Positions 48,340 through 56,309 of a stretch of DNA of 64,000 bases are shown one piece after another (within the stretch, counting starts at the first letter, position 1; every line of letters begins with the position of its first letter). Position numbers and translations under genes: made by a program. The stretch comes from Deltaproteobacteria bacterium (GTDB lineage Bacteria > Desulfobacterota > Binatia > DP-6). The stretch lies in contig VBKF01000125.1 of the NCBI GenBank assembly GCA_005888095.1, forward strand, positions 25,038 through 89,037, in the 5' to 3' direction. The notes beneath the pieces were generated by a model. That model did not search any database and was not told where the DNA came from. It worked only from the letters and a program-made list of their open reading frames with translations.

Positions 48340-48735
48340 ATGGCGGCCGCGCGGTTCCCCACCGGCTTCGGCGCCGCGGTCCGCCGCTTCAACGCCGGCG
48401 AGTTTTTCGAGGCCCACGAGGGGTTCGAGGAGCTGCTCGACGAGGTCGAAGGCGATGACCGATGGAACCTCCTCGTGGCGCTGATCCAGGTGGCCGTCGG
48501 GTACCACAAGCTCACCTCCGACCATCCGGGTGCGGCACGCATGCTGCGCCTCGGGGCGGAGAAGCTCGCGGCCTTTCCCCCGGTTGCCTGGGGCGTGGCG
48601 GTCGAGCGGCTGCGAAGACGGATCGCGGAGGACCTCGCGGCGCTGGAGACGGGAGGGGCGGTCGGCCCGTGGCCTGCCGGGACGCCGCCCCGGATCGAGC
48701 TCGTCAAGGGCGGCCCGGCCGCCGGAACCGGCTGA
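48340..48735 (+). CDS. DUF309 domain protein
   Basis: A 131-residue DUF309 protein. The signature FNAGEFFEAHEGFEELLDEV (about residues 18-37) followed by WNLLVALIQVAVGYHKLT matches the family, a small helical bundle with conserved E-F-F-E-A-H-E that may bind a metal. No known enzymatic role. Ten bp after the DUF1302 stop and three bp before the enoyl-CoA hydratase gene, so part of the same transcript. Confidence 0.88.
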   Translation: MAAARFPTGFGAAVRRFNAGEFFEAHEGFEELLDEVEGDDRWNLLVALIQVAVGYHKLTSDHPGAARMLRLGAEKLAAFPPVAWGVAVERLRRRIAEDLAALETGGAVGPWPAGTPPRIELVKGGPAAGTG

Positions 48736-48738
48736 GCC

Positions 48739-49524
48739 ATGGCCCGCGGCGGGCGGATCGACCTCGGGTCTCGTCACCTGCGGGCCACCTCGGCCGAGGG
48801 CGTGCTGCGCGTCGTCATCGACCGTCCCGCGCGTCGCAACGCCCTCACCATCGAGATGTACCACGGCCTCAAGAAGGCCGCCGTGCTCGCCGAACGCGAC
48901 CCCGGCATCGATGTCCTCCTGATCACGGCGCGCGGCGACGTCTTCTGCGTCGGCGGCGAGATGGGCGGCCAGCACGAGGGCGGCCAGCTGCTCGACCGCG
49001 AGACCGACGGCTTCGACCTCCTGCCCTTCGTGCAGTTCGAGCGCTGTCCGAAGATCGTCCTGCTCGCGGTGAACGGCATGTGTCAGGGCGGGGGGCTCAA
49101 CATGGTGCTGACGAGCGACCTCGCGCTGGCGTCCGCGCGTGCGACCTTCCGGGCGCCCGAGCTGCTGCGGGGCGTCGCCGACTGCTTCCTCGGCGCGCGC
49201 CTCGCCAGCCGCGTCGGCCTGGCGCGCGCCAAATATCTGCTCTTCACGGCGCAGCCGCTGACCGCCGCGGAAGCGCTCGCCGTGGGGCTCGTGGCGCGCG
49301 TCGTTCCGCACGACGAGCTGGAAGGCGCGGTGGCCGAGACCGTCAGCTGGGTGCGCCAGACGGCCCCCGGTGCGCGGCGCGCGCTCAAGCGCGATCTCAA
49401 CCGCCAGCTGCCGCCGATCGACTTCGCGATGTTCGCCGAGTCGCTCGCCTCGGACGAGGTGCGGGAAGGGTTCGCGGCGTTCGTCGAGAAACGCCCGCCG
49501 GCCTGGGTCCGTGGCCGGCGGTAG
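48739..49524 (+). CDS. Enoyl-CoA hydratase/isomerase family protein
   Basis: A 261-residue crotonase. EGVLRVVIDRPARRNALTIE, the oxyanion/CoA element VNGMCQGGGLNMVLTSDLAL (about residues 113-132), RAPELLRGVADCFLGARLAS and AKYLLFTAQPLTAAEALAVG. The Glu of the usual hydratase E-x-G site is PELLRG here; the second Glu/Asp site is ambiguous, so hydratase, isomerase and hydrolase remain possible. Follows the DUF309 gene by 3 bp. The next gene (TetR) follows after an operator-like palindrome. Confidence 0.9.
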   Translation: MARGGRIDLGSRHLRATSAEGVLRVVIDRPARRNALTIEMYHGLKKAAVLAERDPGIDVLLITARGDVFCVGGEMGGQHEGGQLLDRETDGFDLLPFVQFERCPKIVLLAVNGMCQGGGLNMVLTSDLALASARATFRAPELLRGVADCFLGARLASRVGLARAKYLLFTAQPLTAAEALAVGLVARVVPHDELEGAVAETVSWVRQTAPGARRALKRDLNRQLPPIDFAMFAESLASDEVREGFAAFVEKRPPAWVRGRR

Positions 49525-49530
49525 GCTTGA

Positions 49531-49548
49531 CGAACGAACGTTCATTCG
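49531..49548. promoter_or_regulatory. TetR-type palindromic operator candidate
   Basis: CGAACGAACGTTCATTCG, an 18-bp palindrome centred on AACGTT with one mismatched pair, starting 6 bp after the hydratase stop and ending 14 bp before the GTG of the TetR gene. It shares its core GAACnAACGTTCnTTC with 43499-43514. Its position over the TetR promoter suggests autorepression. Confidence 0.65.
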
Positions 49549-49562
49549 GTTATCCCCGCACG

Positions 49563-50225
49563 GTGCGAGCCAAGGCTCCGTCACGGCCCGAGGCCTCGCC
49601 GGCGGTCCCGACCCGAGAGGCCATCCTCGACGCCGCCGAGCGCCTGTTCTCGGCGCGCGGCGTCGACGGGGTGGCGGTCCGCGACCTCGCGCGCGAGATG
49701 AGCCTCACCCCGTCGAGCCTCTACAATCACTTTCCCGGCAAGCAGGCGCTCTACGAGGCGGTGCTCGAGCGCGGGCTCCGCCCGATCGTCGACCTGGTGG
49801 CGGGCGCGGCGCCGCCCGGGGTGCTCGGGCCGGCGCAGCTGAATGCAACGATCGAGCGGCTCACCCGCCACCTCGCCGTCCACCCGCACCTCGCGCGCCT
49901 GCTGCAGCGTGCGCTCCTCGAGGACGGCAAGCTCCAGGCGGCGATCGGCCGCTGGGCGAGCACGCTGTACGGACAGGGGGTCGCGGTCCTGCGTGCCGGC
50001 GCGGTCGACGCGGGCTGGGAGCCCACCGAAGTGCCCCACCTGGCGCTCGGCCTCTTCGGGATCATCTTCGCATACTTCACGAATGCCCCGGCCGTCCGGG
50101 CGCTGGCGGGATCGAAGGAAGATCCGTTCTCCGCCCGTGCGCTGGCGGTCCAGCGCCGATTCCTGGAGAAGGCCGTGTACCGTCTGCTCGGCCCGCAGCC
50201 GCGCCGGAGGAGACCGCGCCCATGA
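49563..50225 (+). CDS. TetR-family transcriptional regulator
   Basis: A 220-residue TetR repressor. The N-terminal helix-turn-helix reads REAILDAAERLFSARGVDGV, VRDLAREMSLTPSSLYNHFP and GKQALYEAVLERGL (about residues 19-70). The C-terminal ligand domain is helical (LARLLQRALLEDGKLQAAIG, HLALGLFGIIFAYFTNAPAV). GTG 49563 is preferred because the palindrome at 49531-49548 ends just before it. Overlaps the MaoC-like gene start (ATGA). Likely senses an acyl-CoA or the substrate of the surrounding cluster. Confidence 0.9.
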   Translation: MRAKAPSRPEASPAVPTREAILDAAERLFSARGVDGVAVRDLAREMSLTPSSLYNHFPGKQALYEAVLERGLRPIVDLVAGAAPPGVLGPAQLNATIERLTRHLAVHPHLARLLQRALLEDGKLQAAIGRWASTLYGQGVAVLRAGAVDAGWEPTEVPHLALGLFGIIFAYFTNAPAVRALAGSKEDPFSARALAVQRRFLEKAVYRLLGPQPRRRRPRP

Positions 50226-51337
50226 GCGAAGCAGGGAAGATCACCGATGAGGGCATCGCGCAGCTCCGCACGCGCATCGGCAAGGGCTTTCCCGGCCGCC
50301 GGCCGTGGCGCACCGAGGCGACGCGCGACGCGATCTACCACCTGGCGCTCGCCATCGGCGACCTGAGCCCGCTCTACCTCGACGAGGACTACGCGCGGCG
50401 CACGCGCTGGGGCACGCTGATCGCGCCGCCGATCATCGTGCAGAGCATGGACACGCTGCGCGCCGTCGGCTCGAGCGGGCTGCCCGAAGGGCTGCCCGGC
50501 GTCCACTCGATCTGGACCGGGTCGCGCTACGAGTGGGCGCGGCCCGTCAAGCTCGGCGATCGCATCCGGGCCGACTGCTACCTGAAGGAGCTGGTCGAAA
50601 AGGAGTCGACCTTCGGCGGCGGGCGATCCCTCTACCAGACGTACGAGGCGATCTATTACGACCACGAGGGCCAGCGGCTGGGGCTGCGCAACGACACCTG
50701 GATCCGGATCGAGCGCGCGGCCACGCGGGACCGGAAGAAGTACGGCGACATCGCACTCGCGCAGTGGACATCGGAGGACGTCCGCCGCTTCCAGGACGAG
50801 TACCGGAACCAGCAACGGACCGTCCGCCGCGCATGGGAGGACGTGCGGGTGGGTGACGGGCTTGGCCCGCTGCTGAAGGGCCCGCTCACGCCCACCGCCG
50901 AGATCGCCTTCGAGTCCTACTTCGGCATCTACCTGGTCGGCAACAAGGTGGCCGCCAACCTCTACGACAAGCACCCGGCGCTCATGATCCCGAACGAGCA
51001 GGGGGTGCCCGAGCCGCCCCAGCGCGTGCACTGGGACAACCCCTTCACGCAGCACCTCCTCGGGCTCCCCGGGGCCTACGACCTCGGCCCCGAGCGGTGC
51101 GCCTGGCTCTGCCATCTCATGACCGACTGGATCGGCGACGACGGGCTCCTCACATCGATCGACGTGCGCTACCGTCGCTTCAACTTCATGGGCGATGCGA
51201 CGTGGTGCCGGGGCAAGGTGACCGAGAAGCTCGAGCGCGACGGCCAGGCCTACGTGCGCTGCGCGCTCGAATGCGTCAACCAGCGCGACGAGGTGACCGC
51301 GACCGCGACCGCGGAGGCCGAGCTGCCGCGCCGGTGA
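50222..51337 (+). CDS. Double hot-dog MaoC-like dehydratase
   Basis: A 371-residue protein with two hot-dog domains. N-terminal half: DAIYHLALAIGDLSPLYLDE, RTRWGTLIAPPIIVQSMDTL, YEWARPVKLGDRIRADCYLK, the FAS1-like/MaoC_dehydrat_N pattern. C-terminal half: FESYFGIYLVGNKVAANLYD, VHWDNPFTQHLLGLPGAYDL, SIDVRYRRFNFMGDATWCRG. Related two-domain proteins hydrate enoyl-CoAs with bulky side chains (ChsH1/ChsH2 in steroid catabolism). The canonical catalytic Asp-His pair is not clearly placed: GDLSPLY stands where GDxNPxH is expected, so the His is replaced. Overlaps the TetR stop (ATGA). Confidence 0.85.
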   Translation: MSEAGKITDEGIAQLRTRIGKGFPGRRPWRTEATRDAIYHLALAIGDLSPLYLDEDYARRTRWGTLIAPPIIVQSMDTLRAVGSSGLPEGLPGVHSIWTGSRYEWARPVKLGDRIRADCYLKELVEKESTFGGGRSLYQTYEAIYYDHEGQRLGLRNDTWIRIERAATRDRKKYGDIALAQWTSEDVRRFQDEYRNQQRTVRRAWEDVRVGDGLGPLLKGPLTPTAEIAFESYFGIYLVGNKVAANLYDKHPALMIPNEQGVPEPPQRVHWDNPFTQHLLGLPGAYDLGPERCAWLCHLMTDWIGDDGLLTSIDVRYRRFNFMGDATWCRGKVTEKLERDGQAYVRCALECVNQRDEVTATATAEAELPRR

Positions 51338-51368
51338 GGCGCGGCGCGGGCGGCAGAGGCGAGGTCGC

Positions 51369-52589
51369 TCAGCCGCCGCGGGGCGTGAGCGGCGGCAGGC
51401 CGTAGAGCCCGGCAGCGTTCTGCCCGAGGATGCGTGCCCGCTCGGCGGCGTCGAGGCTCGCCGTCGCCTCGCGCAGCTCGTCGACCACGCCCGGCACCTT
51501 GGCGTCGGGATGCGGGTAGTCGCTAGCCCAGATGATGCGGTCGGCGCCGACGAGCGGGCTTCGCGCCGTGAAGGCGAGCGCGCTCTCGTCGGGGTCGAAG
51601 GAGATCCAGCACTGGCGGCGGAAGTACTCCGAGGGCTTCATGTGCAGCCACGGGACGTCCCAGCGGAAGACCTCGTAGTGGTGGTCGAGCCGCTCGAGCC
51701 AGGGGACGATCCAGCCGCCGTTGGCCTCGAGGAAGATGAGCCGGAGACTCGGGAAGCGCTCCAGCACTCCGCCGCAGACCATGACGGTGAGCGTCTCCAT
51801 CATGTCGAAGGGGTTGGAGATGGCCTGGCTGAAGAAGATGTTCGCCATGTGACGGATCGGGCTGGCGGGGTCGCTGCGTGCCATCTCCACGCCCTCGGCC
51901 TTGAGCGCGTAGAAGCCGAGCGCGCGGCACGCGCCCGGCATGTCGGGCGCCAGGAAGGGATGCAGTCCGACGGGCAGGCCGAGCTCCTCGCAGGTCCGCC
52001 AGATCGGGTCGTAGACCGGGTCGTTGAACTTCTTGCCGTCGACGGAGGGGTTGGGGCGGAGGAAGACGCCCACCAGCCCCAGGTCCCGGGCGCGGCGGAT
52101 GACACGCACGGCGCGCGCCACGTCCTGGTGCGGCACGACGCCGACGCCGAAGAGGCGCTCCGGTGCCGCGGCGCAGTACTCGGCGAGCCACTCGTTGTAG
52201 GCGTTTGCCTGTACCTCGGCGAAGTCGGCGTCCTCGAGCGCGGGAAGGCCGAGGAGGAGCGTCGGGTAGAGGACCGCCTGTTCGATGCCGTCCGCATCCA
52301 TGTCCACGAGACGCGGGAGCGGCCGGAAGGCGCCGGCCCGGACTTCCGTGTACTTCATCTCGCCACGGCGCGCCCGCTCGCGGTCGGCGGCCGACATGCC
52401 GCCGACGCCGGCGAGTGCGAGTCCGTTCGCGGGCCGCTCCCCACCGTTGTAGCGGAGCCACTCGCTGCCGTCGGGACGCGTCACGATCTGCCAGATCCGG
52501 TCGCGGAACTTCGCAGGCGCGCGCTCGGCCATGCCGGTGGGCGGCTCGAGGACGTGGCCGTCGGCGTCGACGATGGGGGTGTGCTCCAT
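51369..52589 (-). CDS. Amidohydrolase-2 family (PF04909) hydrolase/decarboxylase
   Basis: A 406-residue TIM-barrel metal enzyme. It starts MEHTPIVDADGHVLEPPTGM (DxDxH entry motif), then VDMDADGIEQAVLYPTLLLG, ANAYNEWLAEYCAAAPERLF, LPVGLHPFLAPDMPG (metal His), LRLIFLEANGGWIVPWLERL and DRIIWASDYPHPDAKVPGVV (Asp/His end motif). In-frame residues upstream of 52589 are low-complexity and excluded. Paralogous to the enzymes at 42350-43471 and 61691-62761. Convergent with the MaoC-like gene 31 bp away. Confidence 0.9.
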   Translation of the reverse strand: MEHTPIVDADGHVLEPPTGMAERAPAKFRDRIWQIVTRPDGSEWLRYNGGERPANGLALAGVGGMSAADRERARRGEMKYTEVRAGAFRPLPRLVDMDADGIEQAVLYPTLLLGLPALEDADFAEVQANAYNEWLAEYCAAAPERLFGVGVVPHQDVARAVRVIRRARDLGLVGVFLRPNPSVDGKKFNDPVYDPIWRTCEELGLPVGLHPFLAPDMPGACRALGFYALKAEGVEMARSDPASPIRHMANIFFSQAISNPFDMMETLTVMVCGGVLERFPSLRLIFLEANGGWIVPWLERLDHHYEVFRWDVPWLHMKPSEYFRRQCWISFDPDESALAFTARSPLVGADRIIWASDYPHPDAKVPGVVDELREATASLDAAERARILGQNAAGLYGLPPLTPRGG

Positions 52590-52647
52590 GCGGCGGCGGC
52601 TAGCAGAGGCGTGCGCCGAGACGCAAGGGGGGGCGCGGCGCGGTGCC

Positions 52648-54870
52648 CTACCGTGCGAGAAGTGATTGCAGCTCGCTCTTCGCCCGGGCAAGCCGAGTGC
52701 GGATGACGGTCGCGAGCGAGCGCGCGATCCGCCGGTTGTGCTGGGCCGCCGTCGTCGCGTGGCGGACGCGCTTGAACGACCTTCGCGCCGCACGCAGCAT
52801 CCTGGACTCCCGCCTGCGGTCGCCGGCTCCGGCGGCCTCGGTGGTCAGCTGGACACGCGAGGTCAAGTTCGCGATCGCGGTGTCGATTCGACGTCGGACG
52901 CCGGCGTCCACCTCGCTTGCCGGCGCCGTTCCGAGTGCGCCGTCGATGCCCTCGAGCCAGCAGGTGACGCTCCTCACCCCGGTGACTGCCGAATGGAGGC
53001 AGCCCCGCTGCGTGTCGCAGGTGTCATCCGTGCACGGCTCCTGATCGTCGCAGCGCAGTGAGATGGGCTGGTGCCGGCATGTGCCCCGCTCGCAGGTGTC
53101 CGCGGTGCACGCGTTTCCATCGACGCAGTCCCCATCGCCGACGCACTCCGGGGCGCCTACCGCCTGAGCCGCCGCCAGCGCGTCCAACCGACCGGCGCCC
53201 GAGCTGTCGTCCGGCCCCGCGGGGCCGATGTCCACGGCCGTCGTGCGGAGAGCGTCTTGGATTTCGGCCGGCGTGAGGGAGGGATTCTTGGAGAGGAGGA
53301 GCGCGGCCACTGCGGCGGAGTGCGGCGCGGCGGCCGACGTGCCGAAGAATTGGCAGGCCGGCGGACAACGGGGAAAGCCCCCGGCGTTCGAGATGCTGAC
53401 GCCATCGAAGGCGACGATGTCGGGCTTGGGACGCGTCTCCGCTGCCGGGAAGAAGATTCGGGTCGGTCCCTCCGAGCTGTAGCTCTCGACGCTGTCGAGC
53501 CCCGGTTCGGAAACGTCGACGGCCCCGACCGCGACAGCTTCCCGGAGTGCCGGGTGTCCGACGACGCTCCCCTCCGTGGTGACGTACTGCTGAGCCGAAG
53601 CGCCCAGGCAGAAGAGGTTCAGCAGGCGACTCTCTCCCGCGGCCTTGCGGATCGCCACCTTGAATATCTGCGACACCGGCGCCGGGTTGAAGATCGCGAC
53701 TGCCTCGAGGGGATCCCCAGCGCCGGTCTGGGGGTTCGCGCTCTGCGCGATGGGGTTGAGGTTGGCATCGAGCATGAGGAGGTCGTAGTCGTTCGTCGCG
53801 GCGCCGAACGGATCGTTCCACTGCAGGATGCAGCTGAGCGTGCCGAACGGCGCCACGCTGACATCGTTCGTATTGTCGACGGGCCCGCCGAGGAAGTCGT
53901 GAAAGCTCGTGGTCGGCGACGGACGATACATCTGCTCCAGATGAACGTTGGCCTCGTTTCCGGCCGCCGAGTGGTACGAGACGCCGGCGTCGACGATCGC
54001 GGCCTTGACCGCCGCGCTCACCGGGCCGTCCTCGAAGAACGGCTGGTCGAAGAAGCCGAGGTCGTCGACCAGGACGTTCGCGCCGGCGGCGGTCAGGCAC
54101 CTCACGGAGTCGATGAAGGCCATCTCGCCGTCGCTCCCGCTGGAGAAGAGGAGCCGGGCGCCGGGCGCCAGGTCGTGAACGATCTCCAGCAGCGCGGTTC
54201 CCTCGTCGCCGCGTCCCCGCCGGCATCGAGGGTCGTCGGGCACCGTGATCAGCGGGAGATCGCCGGTTGATCCAGCCTCGTCGGCGTGGTCCACGCCGTC
54301 GGAGATGACGCCGACCACGGTCCCCGCGCCGTCGAAACCCTGCGCGCGGACGAGGGGTGCACGCGAGGCGGCGTCGCCCTCGGTGGTCGCCGAGCCGACG
54401 CGGAGCCAGGCAGGATGGACCGGCTTCAGCGCAGCGACGAAGGGGAGCTCGGCAAGCCGGTAGACGTCGCGGGGGTGCACCCGGCCCTCGGCTCGCATCA
54501 GGTCCCGGTCCAGACGCTCGATCTCGAACCCGCGTCGCACCAGCTCCTCCAGCTCCTGCGGGTCGGCGGATCGAAGGCGGACGCTGAGCCGCAGCTGTGG
54601 GGCGGCCGAAGGTGCCGCAGGCGCCATGAGGGGCTCGAGCAGCCGCCGGATCTCGTGGTCGACCTTCCGCTGCGGCTCCGTGAGCGCGCCCTTTTCGGCC
54701 TCGACCTCCCGGACGTACTGCTCGACGGCGGATCCGCGGAGGACGTCGAGGTCCTCGCCCGGATGTCCAGCCGGCACCGCTTCCGGCAAGACTGCCGCCA
54801 CCGCTGACTGGGTGCAGAGGGCGGCGGAAAGGGCGGCGAAGAGCAGCAGATGCGTGCCGCGACGCTTCAC
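52648..54870 (-). CDS. Secreted S8-like serine peptidase with CTDC repeats and Glu at His position
   Basis: A 740-residue exported subtilisin-fold protein. Signal peptide in residues 1-26, propeptide-like region to about 170, then Asp191 in VVGVISDGVDHADEAG, GDEGTALLEIVHDLAPGARL where the catalytic His of HGT is replaced by Glu223, oxyanion Asn305 in YHSAAGNEANVH, and nucleophile Ser512 in FFGTSAAAPHSAAVAALLLS. A Ser-Glu-Asp set is used by sedolisins, so this may still be active. After the domain come two Cys units (CVDGNACTADTCERGTC, CDDQEPCTDDTCDTQRGC; about 576-628) of the CTDC kind, then a basic helical tail of about 110 residues. The next gene upstream (collagen-like) is 18 bp away. Confidence 0.85.
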   Translation of the reverse strand: MKRRGTHLLLFAALSAALCTQSAVAAVLPEAVPAGHPGEDLDVLRGSAVEQYVREVEAEKGALTEPQRKVDHEIRRLLEPLMAPAAPSAAPQLRLSVRLRSADPQELEELVRRGFEIERLDRDLMRAEGRVHPRDVYRLAELPFVAALKPVHPAWLRVGSATTEGDAASRAPLVRAQGFDGAGTVVGVISDGVDHADEAGSTGDLPLITVPDDPRCRRGRGDEGTALLEIVHDLAPGARLLFSSGSDGEMAFIDSVRCLTAAGANVLVDDLGFFDQPFFEDGPVSAAVKAAIVDAGVSYHSAAGNEANVHLEQMYRPSPTTSFHDFLGGPVDNTNDVSVAPFGTLSCILQWNDPFGAATNDYDLLMLDANLNPIAQSANPQTGAGDPLEAVAIFNPAPVSQIFKVAIRKAAGESRLLNLFCLGASAQQYVTTEGSVVGHPALREAVAVGAVDVSEPGLDSVESYSSEGPTRIFFPAAETRPKPDIVAFDGVSISNAGGFPRCPPACQFFGTSAAAPHSAAVAALLLSKNPSLTPAEIQDALRTTAVDIGPAGPDDSSGAGRLDALAAAQAVGAPECVGDGDCVDGNACTADTCERGTCRHQPISLRCDDQEPCTDDTCDTQRGCLHSAVTGVRSVTCWLEGIDGALGTAPASEVDAGVRRRIDTAIANLTSRVQLTTEAAGAGDRRRESRMLRAARRSFKRVRHATTAAQHNRRIARSLATVIRTRLARAKSELQSLLAR

Positions 54871-54888
54871 GAGGGCACCGAGACGGCG

Positions 54889-55491
54889 CTACCGGCGGGT
54901 CACGTTCGCCGTCAGCGCCCGGAACTCGACGTACCCGAGCCGGCGCGGCTCGCTCGAGGCGCTCGAGGCAAACGTCTGGCCCTTGGCGCCGACGGCGCAG
55001 ACGGCTCGCGCGACGACGTCGACGATCGCGAAGGTGTTCTCGTTATCGAAGCAGGCGAAGCACGTATCGGCGGTGAGGAGGTTGTCGGGGGTGTCGTCCT
55101 CGGGGTCTCGGAGCCCCACTGCGCTGAACATCAGCGTGGCGGTATCGGCGTTGAATGCTCCGCAGCTGATGATCCGATCAGCGGGAGCGCACTCGGCCAC
55201 GGCGCAATCGGCCGAGCCGGGAAGCACGCTCAGAGCGCCGTCCACGAACGCCAGCTGCAGCGTCACAGGGTCCCCCTTGGGACCCTGTGGGCCAGGCGGC
55301 CCGGGCGCTCCCGGCGGCCCGGGCGGCAACTCCGCCTGGACACAGCCGAGTTGGCGAAGCACCCGTCGGCCGGCGTTCAGCTGCTTCTGCCGGCACTGTG
55401 CATGAGCTGGCTGCGCCGATGCGAGCGCCATGCCTGTGAGCATCGCCGCGCTGTGGAAAAGTATGCCACCTCGCAAGGACCAGCTGGGCAT
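54889..55491 (-). CDS. Secreted protein with short collagen-like Gly-X-Y segment
   Basis: A 200-residue exported protein. Signal region up to about residue 32 (GILFHSAAMLTGMALASAQP, AHA). After a Cys pair comes a collagen-like run of six to seven Gly-X-Y triplets (PPGPPGAPGPPGPQGPKGDP, about residues 55-75), then a Cys-containing beta domain (SADCAVAECAPADRIISCGA, TADTCFACFDNENTFAIVDV). Short collagen stalks trimerise surface proteins. GGAGG right before the ATG supports the start. Probably cotranscribed with the S8-like peptidase downstream. Function unknown. Confidence 0.75.
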   Translation of the reverse strand: MPSWSLRGGILFHSAAMLTGMALASAQPAHAQCRQKQLNAGRRVLRQLGCVQAELPPGPPGAPGPPGPQGPKGDPVTLQLAFVDGALSVLPGSADCAVAECAPADRIISCGAFNADTATLMFSAVGLRDPEDDTPDNLLTADTCFACFDNENTFAIVDVVARAVCAVGAKGQTFASSASSEPRRLGYVEFRALTANVTRR

Positions 55492-55551
55492 GGGTCCTCC
55501 TCTCTCGGGCCGTGGAAGCGCGTACTCGATACGACGACAGCGGGGCTCGGT

Positions 55552-56196
55552 TCAAGATCGCCGCGGCCGCTGCTCCGGCCCACGACAGAACGCGCGCTCC
55601 ACCATCGCCCCGAGCCGCCGCACCAGCTCCTCGCGGCCCGTCTTCATGCCGCCCGCCACCCAGTCCGAGAGCAGCACCTGGTCCATGACGGTGAACATGC
55701 GGGCGAGGTAGCCCGGGTCCTCCTTCACGAACACGCCCTCGGCGATGCCGCGCCGGAAGACCTCGGCCTGGAGCTCGTGGATCTCGCGCCACTTCTCGAT
55801 CTGCTCATCGGTGCCCGGCGAGGGGCTCATCGCCCACGACGTGCCCGAGCGGAGATGCATGCGCAGGAAGGCGGGATGGGCGACGAAGTAGTCGACGTAA
55901 ACCTCGATCAGCGCCCGCAGCGCCTCGCGGGGCGGCAGGTGGCGAGCGGCGACCGCGCGTGCCAGGCCGAGCAGCTCCTGGCCGCGCACCTCGAGGATGG
56001 CGCGATGGAGGTCGTGCTTGCTCGGGAAGATGGCGTAGATCGTGCCCATCGACAACCCCGCAAGCTGCGAGATCTCCTGGACTTTCGCCGCCTCGAAGCC
56101 GCGCTCGGCGAAGACCCGCTCGGCTGCCTCGAGGATGTGCTGCCGGTAGACGCCGGTGCGCGCCTGGCGCGCCTCGTCGCGGGGGGTCCGTCGCAC
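55552..56196 (-). CDS. TetR/AcrR-family transcriptional regulator
   Basis: A 214-residue TetR repressor. HTH: RQHILEAAERVFAERGFEAA, VQEISQLAGLSMGTIYAIFP, SKHDLHRAILEVRGQELLGL. The C-terminal domain has LIEVYVDYFVAHPAFLRMHL and YLARMFTVMDQVLLSDWVAG, similar to fatty-acid or xenobiotic-sensing members. GTG start. It is divergent from the large LLM/ALDH/amidohydrolase operon across 113 bp, its likely target; the gap contains several A/T-rich half-sites (TCGAATTTCCGA) but no perfect palindrome. Confidence 0.9.
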   Translation of the reverse strand: MRRTPRDEARQARTGVYRQHILEAAERVFAERGFEAAKVQEISQLAGLSMGTIYAIFPSKHDLHRAILEVRGQELLGLARAVAARHLPPREALRALIEVYVDYFVAHPAFLRMHLRSGTSWAMSPSPGTDEQIEKWREIHELQAEVFRRGIAEGVFVKEDPGYLARMFTVMDQVLLSDWVAGGMKTGREELVRRLGAMVERAFCRGPEQRPRRS

Positions 56197-56309
56197 GGCG
56201 GCCTCATACCACTCGAAAAACCGGTTGACAAGTCGAATTTCCGAATGGTAGTTCGGGCATACGAATCCGTGATCGAGGGGGCCGCCGTCCGCGGCGAAGG
56301 AGGGAGCCG

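Noticed and set aside
56197..56309. AT-rich half-sites (TCGAATTTCCGA, ATGGTAGTTCGG) as an operator of the divergent TetR gene
   Set aside because: No palindrome or repeat of convincing length could be aligned; a regulator site is expected here but not identified.
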